DNA from: Formicarius rufipectus
Lineage: Eukaryota > Chordata > Aves > Passeriformes > Formicariidae
NCBI GenBank assembly: GCA_013399695.1
Contig: VXAU01003167.1
Coordinates: forward strand, 838,729 to 902,728
Direction of reading: 5' to 3'
Length of the DNA stretch: 64,000 nt
Within the stretch, counting starts at the first letter, position 1. Each line of letters starts with the position of its first letter. The translations under genes and the position numbers were made by a program. Positions 49,326-61,359 of the stretch are shown piece after piece. Below the pieces are notes generated by a model, which saw only the letters and a list, made by a program, of their open reading frames with translations, had not been told where the DNA came from and searched no databases.

Positions 49326-52300
49326 CTCCGTTCTCTATTGAGCAGGGAGGGTGAGGTGTCAGGAAACACCTTGCAAAAGCGCTCTGGGCTCCTGCAGAGG
49401 GAATGGATCTCTGGGCCAATTTACCTCCAGTATACATATGAGTACTTTTTGCACAATAACTTCACTACCAAATTAATCCATTCATTTATCTTAGATATAT
49501 ATATGAGCTCTCTTTTCAATGGAAAAAAAAATGGAAAAGAGAGAGATCCATTAAGATTTAATTCCCTTTAAATTCCTGAACAGCCTTGAAGTGCCACCCC
49601 AGACAACCTCTGTGCCAAGGACCTGAGATTATGGAATTGTGGTATTACTGGTGATATTATTCATGTTTTCAGTGTGAAGAAATGTATCACCACCAGTGCC
49701 AGATATATGACAATACAGTACAGAAAATGGATTCCCTGAGATCAGCTTGTTTTGTCATGCCAGAGACACAGACCATTCAAATACATGTTACAACAAAATA
49801 AAATGTCCAGAAGTGGAAATATTTGAGCATGACTAGATGTCACATTTTAGGCAGCATGCTACCTCACTGTTGTCCTTTTCTTTGTACCTAAAAATATTTA
49901 AGAATACTTTATTTTTTTCCTGACATGAAATGGCAGAATAATAACTAGGAGATCTCAGGGCATGCAGAATTCTCAGAAGTACATGCATTTTAGAGAATAT
50001 TAATTTTGCCCCTAAGGCAAAGGGGGTCTCCATCTGCTCAGATCTTTCATTGCTTAGCCTGTGAAAGACTACATTAATTTTCAGTGAATTCTTAATCTCT
50101 ATAGGAATGGTTACTATGCTGACACTGCAAACCAGTGCCACCATTTAAAATTCCAATTATTGCTAATTTCTTTATGAACCTGTTTGCTAATGTTTAGTTT
50201 CTAACTTATTCCTTCTAATGTTATATCTTGAGATAGCTTTGATTAGGTTTAGTCAGCTTGGAAATGAACAGTGAGCTTACTGGAGCTCTGCCAACAGGCA
50301 GTATGATTTTATGCTGTTTGATCTTATTTGGATGTCTTATGGGTGTTGGTTCATAAAGGCTGGAAGATCTGGCTATATTAGAGTCAACAGTAGCAGTGAG
50401 AAATTACATTTTGTATGTTATGGCTTCTGTGCTGGTATGGGGTCATGTTTTGGTACTGTTCTGGAAACAGCATGGATATTACAGGAATGCATTTGTTATT
50501 CCTGAGATGTGCTTACACAGAGCCAAGACTTTTCTGCTCCTTACCCAGTGAGAAGGCTGAGGGTGTATAAGAAATTGGAAGGGGGCATAACCAGGGCAGT
50601 TGAGACTAAATGACCCAAGAGATATTCCACACCATGTGGTATCATGCTTAGTCTGTATAGATGGGGGAAGAGGAAGGAAAGAGATGATGTTTGGAGTGAT
50701 GACATTTGTCTTCCCAAGTCAGTTTTATGTGATGGAGTCCTGCTTTTCTGGAGATGGCTCACACCTGCCTGATCATGAGAAGTGGTGACTGAATTCACAG
50801 TTCTGCTTTGCTTAAGTGCATAGCTTCTGCTTTCTCTATTAAACAGCCTTTATCTCAACCCACAAGTTTTCCCACTTTTCCAATTCTGTCCCCCATCCCA
50901 CCTAGAGGAAGTGAGTGAGTGGTTGTGTGGGACTTAGTTTCCACTTGGGATTAAATCATGGCAACTTCATATGAAGGAAGATAGGCAACTGAAAACTCTC
51001 TTATTCGGTAAACATGATGAATAGATCAATCAGAGACTCTTGTTCAATGTCTCCTACACATCCAAAAGAAAGTTCTTTGGCTTCCTATAGACATGAGTAA
51101 CATTAGCATTAGCTTGAACTGATAATAGTACTTTCTATAGGAACTCTTAACTCTTTTCTTTCCTTAGTGATGATTTCTGAAACATTAGGGCATGTTTTGT
51201 TACTTCAGGTTATCTTACACTCTTCCACTAGTTTAGGAATTTGCTTCTCCAAAATGTTTCATAAGGGTTTGTAACAAGCTCATCTATACAAAGCACTTTG
51301 TTACTATTCTTTATTTTGAGAGGTAGATTTATGTCCTCTAAATCCAAGAGAAATCTATGATTTCTGTTGTGAGTTGGATAGTTGAAGAAATGCTAAGCTC
51401 TTTGAAAGATTCCCATCAAAGATAAATATGTAAATTGTTGGACATGAGGTAGTTGTGTCTAAATACCCAAGATCAGTTTCATGTACAATAGTATGAATGT
51501 GATTTCATATTATCTCAGCTAAAATAATGATATTTATGAGAAGCTTGCAGATTTCCTTTCTTAGTTAGGTACCACAGTTCTCTGAGTGCAGAATGCAAGT
51601 GTGGTGCTTCATTGGGAACTTCAGTTTCTATTGGGAAGGTCTGATTTAGCACTATACTGCTTCTGAAATGATGCCTGTAATGATCATATCTCTTAAATAG
51701 AGGCTGACAGATTGAGAGATGAATGGTCCTAAAAATGTTGATGCTATTTTGTTATGTGCTGTAAAGAGAGAATAATTGAAGAGTAAGAAAAAAAATCAGT
51801 CAGGAAAATTGTGAGTGAGAAAGAAGTCTGGCAAAGGTTATATTATGTGCTATTAAAGATAGGACTGTGATGACAGGATATGGACTCTTCTGCAGTAAAG
51901 ACAAAATAGACTCCCAATCCAGAAATTTTGTCTACTGCTGGGTCTTTGCAGGTGAGCAGCTTAGCTATTTAAGTGGGCTGCTTGAAGCAGTTTTTTCAGC
52001 CTTACTTCTTTAAGTGCATCCGTTCCCCCATCTCTGTCTTTCTTATGGTATGCTGACCCCTTCTGTTGCAAAACACCCCCCTCCCTAGTTGTAAGGCTCG
52101 TTGGTTACCAAGAAAAGAATAGGCCTCATGCAAGGGCATCTTACTCAGTTAGGGGTACAGTGTAAGAGTGACACCACTCACCACTCCTGTCTTGAATACT
52201 GTCAGTAAGGGGAGGACCTTATATTAGGTATTTTATTCACTGTATTCCAGGGTTCATGGACCCATGTCTATCTCACTAACCTCTAATACCCTGTTGATGC

Positions 52301-52989
52301 TGGCTTGTAATGATGTCCTCCCACCTACTGCCCAAGGAAGAAAAAAGGGAAAGGCAGATAAGGTTAAACACTGTGTAGAACAAGGCAAACTAAATTGTCT
52401 CTGCATTCTATTACAGGCGTCAACCTAGGAAAACTGCAAGCCTCTCAAAGAAAATGTTCAAAAAGCCTTAATGTGCTCCACAGCTGTCCTTTAAGTCAGT
52501 TCAGCTAATCTAGGAGTTGCAGGCTGTTTTGTGAGGACTGTGTTACCAGTGCACACACTACTGCAGTAAAGTGTAAGAGTATCCCAGCCACCTTCAATTT
52601 AGATGTGTCAAGGGCCAGTATCTGATTATACATGATAACCCAGAACAGAGGGTAAAGACGGAACAACTATTTGCTATCTTTTCCAGTACACAAACCAGGT
52701 GGTAGTAGATTAAGCTATCAGGTGGTGTGATCAAACCAAACAAGAAAGGAGACAATGCATTAGCAAACATACAATAAAGCTGTGTAACCCATACTGTGGG
52801 ACTATGTGCATGATAAAACTGCACGTAGGACCAACATTTGGAAATATGTATTTTGCAGAAGAGAGATTACATTGTGGAATCTTACACACAGATAACTGAC
52901 TCAGGAAGTCTAGTCTGCAAATTGATAGTAATTTGGTAAATATTTAGAACATTGCTACAAGCCTTCCTTGTTTCTTTGCTCTTTTTCAG
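49326..52989. other. unassigned non-coding stretch
   Basis: About 3.7 kb of AT-rich sequence with no recognised feature. A short repeat of TGGAAAA(A)n occurs near 49520. Confidence 0.45.
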
Positions 52990-53057
52990 ACATCCACATT
53001 TAACAACTCATGGAACAAATGGAATAAGATAATGTGCTGGATGGCAGCTTTATATAG
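52990..53057 (+). other. splice-site-bounded 68-base candidate exon
   Basis: A strong polypyrimidine-rich acceptor (CCTTGTTTCTTTGCTCTTTTTCAG, AG at 52988-52989) precedes a segment ending TATATAG|GTAGGA. Only one of the three frames is open (22 codons, beginning Thr-Ser-Thr-Phe, rich in Asn and Trp). The other two frames contain stops. I recognise no protein family. A 22-codon open frame is weak evidence, so this is only a pointer for transcript data. Confidence 0.13.
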
Positions 53058-53814
53058 GTAGGATGAGCACAAGCTGAAAAAATCTTTCCTTCATGAGAAT
53101 TGTGGGCAGAGGGGAGTTCAGAGGTACTCAGTCTGCACTGGGGCAGCAATTAGAATTTGTGGCAATATTCTGGTGAGTAGAAGCCTCCTAGAGACAACAG
53201 CATGGGATGAAAAGAGAACTAGGGGTTTTTAGCTGCCAAAAAACCACCCAAACCCCAAACAATTTTAAAACCACCAACCAGAAAAAAAGGCAAAGAGCCC
53301 TGAATAAGACCCTGGAACTCCAGACAGATGGAAAAAATGAGGCCTAAAGGCTACTGCAGTGATGTAAAAACTATCATTAAATGAACTGTCTGCCTGGAGT
53401 TATACTAGCATTTTAAATGAAACTTACCCTAAATTGCTCAGTTGGGACCTGAAAGCTGTCACCTGACTGGTGGGACTTTAACTAGTGAAATTGCAGAGGA
53501 GGACTGAGAATGATTTTTTGAAAAAATACTTTATTTTTAGAAATCTTTGCAACAGAAGTTACATGAATATTTTATGCAGTATTACTCTCAAGAATAGACA
53601 GCAAGTAGAATGATCAGTGGTTTACCATGAGAGAGTCATACTGCACTAATGTACTCTGCAACTGATGAGGTCAGTTCTCTTGCTCCTAAGATGGTCATTT
53701 TAGAGGTCAGGCTGATCTGTGGGAAAGGTAGTGTCTACAAACAGCACATGTGCCGTATTAGAAATGGGGTGGCATGTTTGCCCCAAGCACTTCTAAACAA
53801 GGACACTCCTTTAG
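53058..53814. other. unassigned non-coding stretch
   Basis: No recognised feature. A/C-rich patch near 53238-53285. Confidence 0.45.
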
Positions 53815-54170
53815 CAGGGCACTATTGGCCCTGACTGTCCCTGTCATAGCTCTGACTGGGTCTTTCCCTCCACACACCCCATGGCTCAGGACCTCATTTC
53901 ACACCTCCAGGGCCAATAGCTCCTTCCCCAGTGATCCCACAGCCGGGCCAGTCTCCAGCCCCTCACAGCCTTGCCCTGCCTGGCCACAGGCCCTGACAAA
54001 ATGGGCCAATCTGTGGACTCACACCCCAGCCTGGCCTCAGGATGGGAGATTCCTGATGCTGGGACTGGTGCCCCCCTGGCTGCCCTGCTCTTGGTTAAGG
54101 TGATGGGACAAGTAAGTCCTGGCTGCCAAGCCCTGCCATGACTGGCCTCAGGCTGCCAAGGACATTCGTG
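53815..54170. other. GC-rich stretch with short direct repeats
   Basis: A C-rich block in AT-rich surroundings. GGCTGCCAAG occurs twice 30 bases apart (54121-54130 and 54151-54160), and CTGGCCTCAG twice (54031-54040 and about 54142-54151), suggesting a decayed minisatellite or an unrecognised LTR. A 109-codon open frame at 53774-54103 is Pro/Ser/Trp-rich, as expected from composition, and lacks a domain. Confidence 0.42.
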
Positions 54171-54787
54171 GTACCTCTGCTGGTTTCATTTGAGTATGAC
54201 CATGCACTTTCTTCTGTGAGCAGAGCTGTGGGTTTTTACAGAACAAGAAGCTCAAGAGCCAATATTGAAAGCTGTGATCTTTGGTTAAGGGAGCCAAAAG
54301 ATCAGGGGTTTGGGATCATAGATGTTTTTAAAAGCATGTATGGTTATTTAATTTATTGTTAGCATTAGCTTTACTTTCATCCAGACAGAAACGTGCTAGA
54401 AGTATGCCATAGAAACATTATTATTTGTGTAATGTTTTAATATATAACTAAAGGAAAATTACCACAATTCTTAGACCCTCAGATGCCCATGACAGTGTAA
54501 ATATTGATGAAGAACAGAAAGAGAAAATGCCAGTGTAACTTGAACTTTTTCTATGACTTGATCATACACAAATTTGGAGATCCTCTGCTTTTGTATTTTC
54601 CACCCAATTTCAATGGATTTGGCAAAGCTGTTCCATCTGATGATCTGGCCTGTGCTTTGAGTTGCAATGATTTTAGAGGGTGTGAGACTAAAATTTTGAC
54701 ATGTATGACCAAGTAATCTTCTCATGTAAACAGTTTCAGTGTTTTCAGTAGAATAAGGCTTGGAAAAGAAGCTTTGTCTTGTGATTC

Positions 54788-54806
54788 TTTTTTTTTTTTT
54801 CCCCCC
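54788..54806. repeat. T13-C6 tract
   Basis: Thirteen T followed by six C, about 30 bases upstream of the CR1 at 54838. Simple sequence. Confidence 0.88.
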
Positions 54807-54837
54807 GAGAGGAACTTTCTGATATTTAATAATGACA

Positions 54838-55433
54838 AATGTGTCTAGGAAGGAATAACTCTGGGCATTGCCAGCAGGATGAGGGAGGTGACCCTGCCTC
54901 TCTACTCAGCCCTGGTGAGGCCACATCTGTTGTGCTGTGCCCAGTTCTGGGCTTCACAGCACGAACGAGACATGAAGCTCTAAGAGCAGGTCTAGCAGGG
55001 AGCTACTAAGTTGGTCAAGGGTCTGGAGAATTATCTCTTAAAAAAGGCTGAGGGAGCTGGGCCTGTTCAGCCTCGAGAAGGACTGATTGAGAGGGGACCT
55101 CATTGTGTATAATTATCTAAATGTGGGTGTTAATAGGATGCAGCCAGGCTCTTCTTGGTGGTGCCTAGCAATAGGAAAAGTGACAATAGGCAGAAGGAAA
55201 TGCACAGAAGGTCCCACCTAAACAAGAGGAAGAACTTTACTGTGCAGGTGACCAAGTGCTCAAACAGATTGCCCGAATTGGTTGTTGAGTCTCCCTCACT
55301 GGAGATATTCAAGAACTGTCTGGATGCAATCCTGAGCCATATGCTCTAGGATGACCTGCTTGAGCAGGGAGGGTGGACAAGAAGACCCACTGTGGTTCCT
55401 TCCAACCTGACCCACTCTGTAGTTCTGTGACTA
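54838..55433 (+). mobile_element. CR1 LINE, 3' fragment (longest young-type copy in the window)
   Basis: About 600 bases of CR1 in plus orientation covering the end of the reverse-transcriptase ORF and the 3' end. It reads AATGTGTCTAGGAAGGAATAA, CTCTCTACTCAGCCCTGGTG, AGGCCACATCTGTTGTGCTG, CCCAGTTCTGGGCTTCACAG, GGGAGCTGGGCCTGTTCAGC, AGAGGGGACCTCATTGTGTA, CAGGCTCTTCTTGGTGGTGC, CCCACCTAAACAAGAGGAAG, CTCACTGGAGATATTCAAGA, TTGAGCAGGGAGGGTGGACA, then tail CACTCTGTAGTTCTGTGAC. The frame is broken by indels and stops. It has no target-site duplication that I can see, which is usual for CR1. Confidence 0.96.
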
Positions 55434-55989
55434 CAAATGGGCGCTTCACTTCATGAAGAATAAACTTCTCTGAATCTGGTCATATCCCCTAGCATTTTCC
55501 TCTTGTTGTTAAACAATTAAACAGCTATTCAAACATCCTGGAGGAAGGACTTGAGAAGAAAACATATTTGAAGAGTTTTGGGATCCTCAAAGCCACGTAC
55601 ATTAGGATTATTATTATTACTGGAGAACAAGTCCAATTGGAAAATTACATTTTGCTGTGGGCAGTAAATTCACTATTGCTACAAAATGATTAACAGTCTC
55701 ACCATCTACTACAGGTGTCATGATAGCTGACAGATTTATTTCTATCTAACATTGACATGATCCATTTTTGCATTCCTGTCTGTCTTTTAATTTATCATTT
55801 TCTTCCAGCAGTAACAATATATTAAATTTTAAATAATATGTATTTACTGATTGAACCTAAAATTTCTTTTTCTGTTTGAACTCTTTAATTATCTCTACCA
55901 AGACCTAAAGACTTAAAAAAGTCCTAAAATATGCCACTAAATTGGAAAATCGTGCACTGGTTTTTAAAGATTTGTTGTCACAAGACCCT
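55434..55989. other. unassigned AT-rich stretch
   Basis: No recognised feature between the young CR1 and the ancient one. Confidence 0.45.
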
Positions 55990-56420
55990 GTCATATAGGC
56001 TCAGACTGAAGGTCTGTTTAGCTTGCTGTTTCCTATTTTGATGCTAGCTCACAGATAGTGCTTAGAGGGAGAACAAGAAGCAGGGCAGGCGCAGAACAAT
56101 GTTCCTTTGAAACCTTCCAGTTTAAGGCATTTAACAGGGCAGACTTTCAGAGCCAGGGGCTGTTATTTGTCCATTGTGTTTAAAAGCCTCTAGTGGACCT
56201 GTCTTCTGTGATTTTTGTCTAGTTCTTTTTTGAGCCCGTTCAGCCTTTTGGCCTCAACAGCTTACTGTGTCAACGAGTTAGACAGTTTATTATGTAATGT
56301 GGGTTTAAATTTGGGACCCGGAAATTTCATTAGATGCCCTCCAGTTTCTGAATTGTGAGGAAATATATACTGAATTCTCTTGTCCTCATTTTCTGACTGC
56401 CTTCAAAATCACTGAGAAGC
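55990..56420 (-). mobile_element. ancient CR1/L3-type LINE, 3' end
   Basis: Diverged antisense text of the old amniote CR1 group. It reads CATATAGGCTCAGACTGAAG, GTCTGTTTAGCTTGCTGTTTC (compare the usual GGTCCATCTAGCCCAGTATCC), then TTTTTTGAGCCCGTTCAGCC, TTTTGGCCTCAACAGCTTAC, TGTGTCAACGAGTTAGACAG and a degraded TTTCATTAGATGCCC and CTTGTCCTCATTTTCTG. The order and spacing fit the 3' end of the same family as the relic at 25.8-27.2 kb. Highly mutated. Ends approximate. Confidence 0.62.
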
Positions 56421-57407
56421 AAAGATTCTTCTGGGGTTTGAAGGAAAACTATAATGTAACTAAATAAGAAAAGTGTCCAATTTTATCTACTAACAAAAAA
56501 CATTGACAAAAATCACTGATCCCAAGAAACATGTAAATGTTTTACTTGCCAAACGAAATTGGGTTAAGCCCTGCTGCCTTTAAAACTTCAACCCTTTTTC
56601 TGTCAGTAGAAATATGAAGGTAAATTCTGTTTTTCTCAAGCATTCCAATATTGTAGCCATCATTAAGAAAATCGTAACAAAGCTAATAATTTTCTATTAG
56701 GGTACGATCATCTATTTTCTGCACTTATTATAACAAATAGGAGGGAGTAATCCTTTTGCAGCCCCTTGTATAACCTGATGATTCATTACTAGTGGAGACC
56801 ATACCACAAATCAACCAAAGGGCCTTCAGGTTGTTTTTAAAACCCTGAAGATCACCTGCTTCTATCTTCTGACAAAAAACATTAGCACATTTTGTCTTTG
56901 GTGGACATAACAGTGTTAGACTTTCTCCATTCTCCTAGTCTGATCTTTCATGTAACATATTTGCCATTCAGAACATGTTTTTCCCTGCCCCCATCCAATG
57001 AGTAGAAGCAAAGCACCAACTGGAGGCTTCAAAAGAAGGCTTCTAATAACACGTACAGCCATTACTGCCTGAATTCACATGAACAGCTTGTATATGTCTT
57101 ACGTTTTTAGGATCAATATGCTTTGAACTCCATCTTTGACAACAGAAGTTTGGTTTGACTTATTCTGACCTTTACTTTTAGGGCAAACTGTCCTTGAGAA
57201 TGCTATGTTATCAAACCTGTTCAAGCTCTGCCTTCATTTTTAGATTTCATGATGAAATCTAAACAAATACTGGGAGGAAATCAGGTCTGTGTTGAGCACA
57301 GATAATTTAGTAGTTTCTTTATCTTCTTTAAGTGCTGCCTCAAGCATGGAAGCTGACTTTTTTGTCTGACATTATGCCCTGCTTTAAATTAGATCTAACA
57401 TATCTTC
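56421..57407. other. unassigned stretch between LINE remnants
   Basis: AT-rich DNA. It may include further decayed LINE text, but none that I could place. Confidence 0.4.
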
Positions 57408-57722
57408 ATTCTTGAAACGTGGGACATTTGCCAGCTTCCAGTCAGTTGGGAGCTCTCTGGATTCTTAAGGCTGCTCAAAAATCATTGAGAGAAGTTTTCA
57501 ATGACATAAGTTATCTCTTTGAGGATTCTTGGATGAATTCCATCAGGCCCCATAGATTTGTAGGGACCCAGCTGGACCAGCAGATCTCACGCAATTTCAG
57601 AATCATCTGGAAGCTGATTATTCTCACAGTTATGGTCCTCCAGCTCAGGACACTGAGATCTACTTGGTCCATCATTTGTGTTGAAGACAGAGGCAAAGAA
57701 TGCATTAAAAACCTCTGCCTTG
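57408..57722 (-). mobile_element. CR1 LINE, internal ORF2 fragment
   Basis: Minus-orientation CR1 from the reverse-transcriptase region rather than the tail. The plus strand reads CATTTGCCAGCTTCCAGTCA, GATGAATTCCATCAGGCCCC, ATAGATTTGTAGGGACCCAG, CTGGACCAGCAGATCTCACG, CTGATTATTCTCACAGTTATG, GTCCTCCAGCTCAGGACACT, TTGAAGACAGAGGCAAAGAA and TGCATTAAAAACCTCTGCCT. These are standard antisense CR1 ORF2 phrases. Unlike the other copies it lacks a tail, so it is a fragment left by deletion. Open frames on both strands here (109 and 74 codons) are by-products. Confidence 0.93.
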
Positions 57723-60700
57723 AAAAAATTGACAAAACCCAATATTAATATAACAGAAAAATCAAAGTTAATAACTATTTACTTGCTTATCTTTTTAGTA
57801 AAACCACTTTACTTACTTGCACATAATTCCCCTTCTGTGCTAAACAGGTGACACAAGTTGTCACAAGGCAACAGTTCCTAACACAAATTAGATTTCTACA
57901 TGGCAATGTTTTGCTGCATAAAAAGTACTGTAATTTAGTTATTTAAGTATGAATTAAGTCTATTTTGAGTTCTTTAAATATGTTTTTCAAAGTTGAGGCA
58001 TTTGCTATAGTAAGGCAGACATAAAATCCTGGGTTCATGTCCTCAGAATATTTAAATATCTGTGGACCCAGTTTTGGTATCAGACATATCCATGTAAGTT
58101 GGCATTTTTTGTCCTTAAAATTGTATAAAATATATAAATTCACTAAATATTTGTTCATATATCTGTTCTGTTAAGACATGGTCTAGATATTAATGAAATG
58201 GATGATGAAAAGTGGGATTTCAGTACCACACAAAGGACTTTGAACTACTCCTGAAGGTCACTGGGTTAAGTTTGTTCACCTCAATTGAATCAAACTATTA
58301 TGTGGAAAACTACACTGAGCTTCTACGTGGAAAGGGATCATCAGCATGCAGCACTTCTGTTGGTTTGTTTGTTAATTGGTCACAATTTTCTCATTTGGGG
58401 ATAATTTAGCTCTCTATTCTTTCTGCTCCTTATAACTCCTAAATGTTTACATTTCATATGCTGGGAATCACGAAAATCACACAGTCTTGTTACTAAGAAA
58501 GTTAGAAATAGAAACTTGACAGGAATGCAAACCCAACAGAGCAGAGCAACAAGGTTAATAGGGAAAAGCAGCAAGGAGCAGATAGAGAAAGAAAATCCCC
58601 AGTGGTGTAATGCAGTAATATGTGCTTGTCTGCATTGAGCTGATGCTCATAGAGTTGAGCACTATGGTGTGTTAGGAAACAGTGTTTCTGTTAGTCACAG
58701 TAAGATCGGAGACTTTTACATCCTCTGCTATTATGCCCATGGAATATCTTGTATCCTTTGTCCTTTCCTTACAAATGTGATCCAGGTTATAAAATGTCCA
58801 GCATTTTGCATACTTTTTCCTTCTCATGTAGCCATGAAAGTCCCAGCAATTGCTTGAGGACTGATAGTAAAAAATTAAGAGATCTCTTAGGTGCCGAGTG
58901 CCCATCCAGAGATTGAACAGTTTTAACAATTGCTGGTGTGAACATAGCTAACTATTTCACTGAAGGTCCTTTGAGTTATTATCCTTTTAAGGCCTTTTGA
59001 TCCCACAGGTCCAAACTGCTCTGTTCATTTCCTCAATGACTTAAATGTCTCCCTGCCATCTCCAATGGCTTCTGACCTTGGTAAAGTAGTTATTCTTTTA
59101 CGCTCCAAAGCATCTCCTGTTTTCAGACTAGAGGGAGAGAAAGTAAAATAAGACTCAATGATTTTCTGTTTTCTAGACATTCCATTTCACTTACTCCTGT
59201 CTAACTTTTCTAATATACACCTGAGAGAGATGCATGGTTTGCCATCAGTGGCAGAAATAATAAGAAATGCTCACTGAATTGTTTGAGCAAAGAAATTTAC
59301 TGAAATAGGTCTTAGGTTAGAGGTCTGGGGCCTTGCTGAAGAACCTAGATTTTATTCAAAGCTGAATATCACATCCTTGCCTGAAGGCTTCTTTGTAATG
59401 ATGAATCTGGTCATGATATGAAGCATGAAGAGAAGCCTGTAGGTAGGAGGAACAACTCTATAATATATGATCTCAGGCTTGAAGGATTTCTCCGGATAGC
59501 CAGTTTTACACACCGATTTTTAAAAGCGTGTGCCTATGACTCCAGAACTGGTCCAGACTATGCCAAAGTCTGAGTTTAATTGGAATGTATACATGAACGT
59601 GAATAAAATTCAGAAGAACTTTAGAAGAAATGTTTTTTTGATGATTTGATTGTAACACAGACCTTTTAATGAAATTTTTTTCAAACAAGTGGAGAAAAAG
59701 GTGAAAACAGTGTTAAGCAAAATACTTTCAGTAATAAACAAAGTCTAATATTCAAGATAGCTTAAAAAAGCTATTTGCAACTATTATTTTGGTTTAAGGT
59801 ATTTTTGAGTTACAGGAAGATTTAAAAAGAGAAGTGGAGAGAGTATTCCCATGATCCCTTGAAAGGTCACAATGGAAGTATGAAGAGGGACTTAAACCAC
59901 AAGGTATAGCCCACCTTGTTGTTCAGTAGGCAGGGACAAGCCAATGTTAAACAAACAAAAACAACTAAATGCCTTTTCTGAGCTAGACTGACTTTTTGCC
60001 ATAGGTCAGAAATAAACTGCAGAAAAGTAAGATTCTTCCAGTGATCAGTAGGAAGTCATTGCAAGTGAGGGTTGAAATACAGCAGTGAAAACATCCTACT
60101 GCTTTAAGTGACCTGATTTTTTTTTTTTTTTTAATGATGTTCTATATGTCATTATTTGATGAGAAACTCTGGGGAAGAGAGATCAACCAGTCCAAGGCTT
60201 AGTGAAGAATTATGGCTCTGGGACAAAAATATTCAGGATTTCAGGCTTCATGGCTTAGTGGCCAGATTTGAAAAATACTTAGAGGCAGAGAGATGCAAGT
60301 AGACTCTTTAATCCCTAATTGAAATAAGCTGAAATAGACTCCCAGGAATATTTGAAAACTCCCATAGGTGTCATTGCCTTGACTAGAATGACCTAGATGG
60401 TTGCGTTCTTTTTCAGATTTACTCAGGCACTTAAAAGTCCTACCACTTGGCCTGCTTTTTCCTAGATATGTAGCAAAATTGCTTGAGGTATTGTTGAGCC
60501 ACTTCAAAAGATAACAAACTGTTATGAAAAACTCATGGGCTATGTTCAGTAGAGAAGAGGCTGGATTGTCTTCAGAAATGTGGGATTTAATACACAAGCT
60601 GGACATGTTAATGGTGTTTCTTGTTAGGATAGGCTTAAATAGATTATTTCCTATACAAAGAAAAGAGACCTGGAAAACAGGAAATAATATTTTATTAGCT

Positions 60701-61348
60701 GGAAATGTATAGTTATACTGCACTCAAAGGTCTAATGAGTTTTTAGATGGAAAGTTCACAAAGCAAAGGTAAAAAAAAAAAAATCTGTATAAAATCTATG
60801 TTATGTAAATTAATGGAACTGCCAGACTGCAAGTTGATAATATTCTACATGATACATGATCAATTATTAAACTCAAGACCTCATTTCTCTTTATAGAACA
60901 TGTTTGTGCATGGGCATTATGAGTTGTCTTCTCTGAGGAAGAATGAATTAATGGGATTAGTATAGACCAGATCAAAACTGCAACAGTTGGAACTGGTTAA
61001 TTTAGTCAAATAATTAAACGCAAAGTATCTCTGCCTCAGTCTTCTGGGGGAATTTTGTTTCTATTTACAGAGTACGTAGTCTGACTACAGTAGGTATTGT
61101 CTCCAAGTAGAAACAAGACTATACTGTGTAAACAGTGAGTTGCCAAATAGTTGATGACGCATAACCAACTGCACAGGACTTGCCTGGCACATTTGTTAGA
61201 CTGTATATTTGGAATGGAGTTCTTGGTGTAGCACTTTGCACGTGGCTTGTTTAGGCTGAAAGTGGGATTGCACAGCTACACGATGACTTGACTGGTCATT
61301 TTAAGGGCAGATGGGAGGGATTTTGGCTTTCCTACATTTTCATCTGAT
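57723..61348. other. unassigned non-coding stretch
   Basis: About 3.6 kb of AT-rich sequence without a recognised gene or repeat family. It contains the longest open frame of the window (160 codons, 60241-60723 minus), which has no visible domain, signal peptide pattern or splice context, and T/A homopolymers at 60119-60132 and 60770-60781. Confidence 0.45.
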
Positions 61349-61359
61349 ACAGTTGGATT
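61349..61359 (+). repeat. target-site duplication, left copy
   Basis: ACAGTTGGATT, identical to 61797-61807. It abuts the tandem tail of the minus-strand SINE. Confidence 0.88.

Noticed and set aside
57419..57748. 109-codon open frame as a gene
   Set aside because: It is the antisense of a CR1 ORF2 fragment.
60241..60723. Longest open frame in the window, 160 codons, minus strand
   Set aside because: No recognisable domain, signal peptide or repeat. Length is within chance for 64 kb of vertebrate DNA in six frames. No splice or promoter context.
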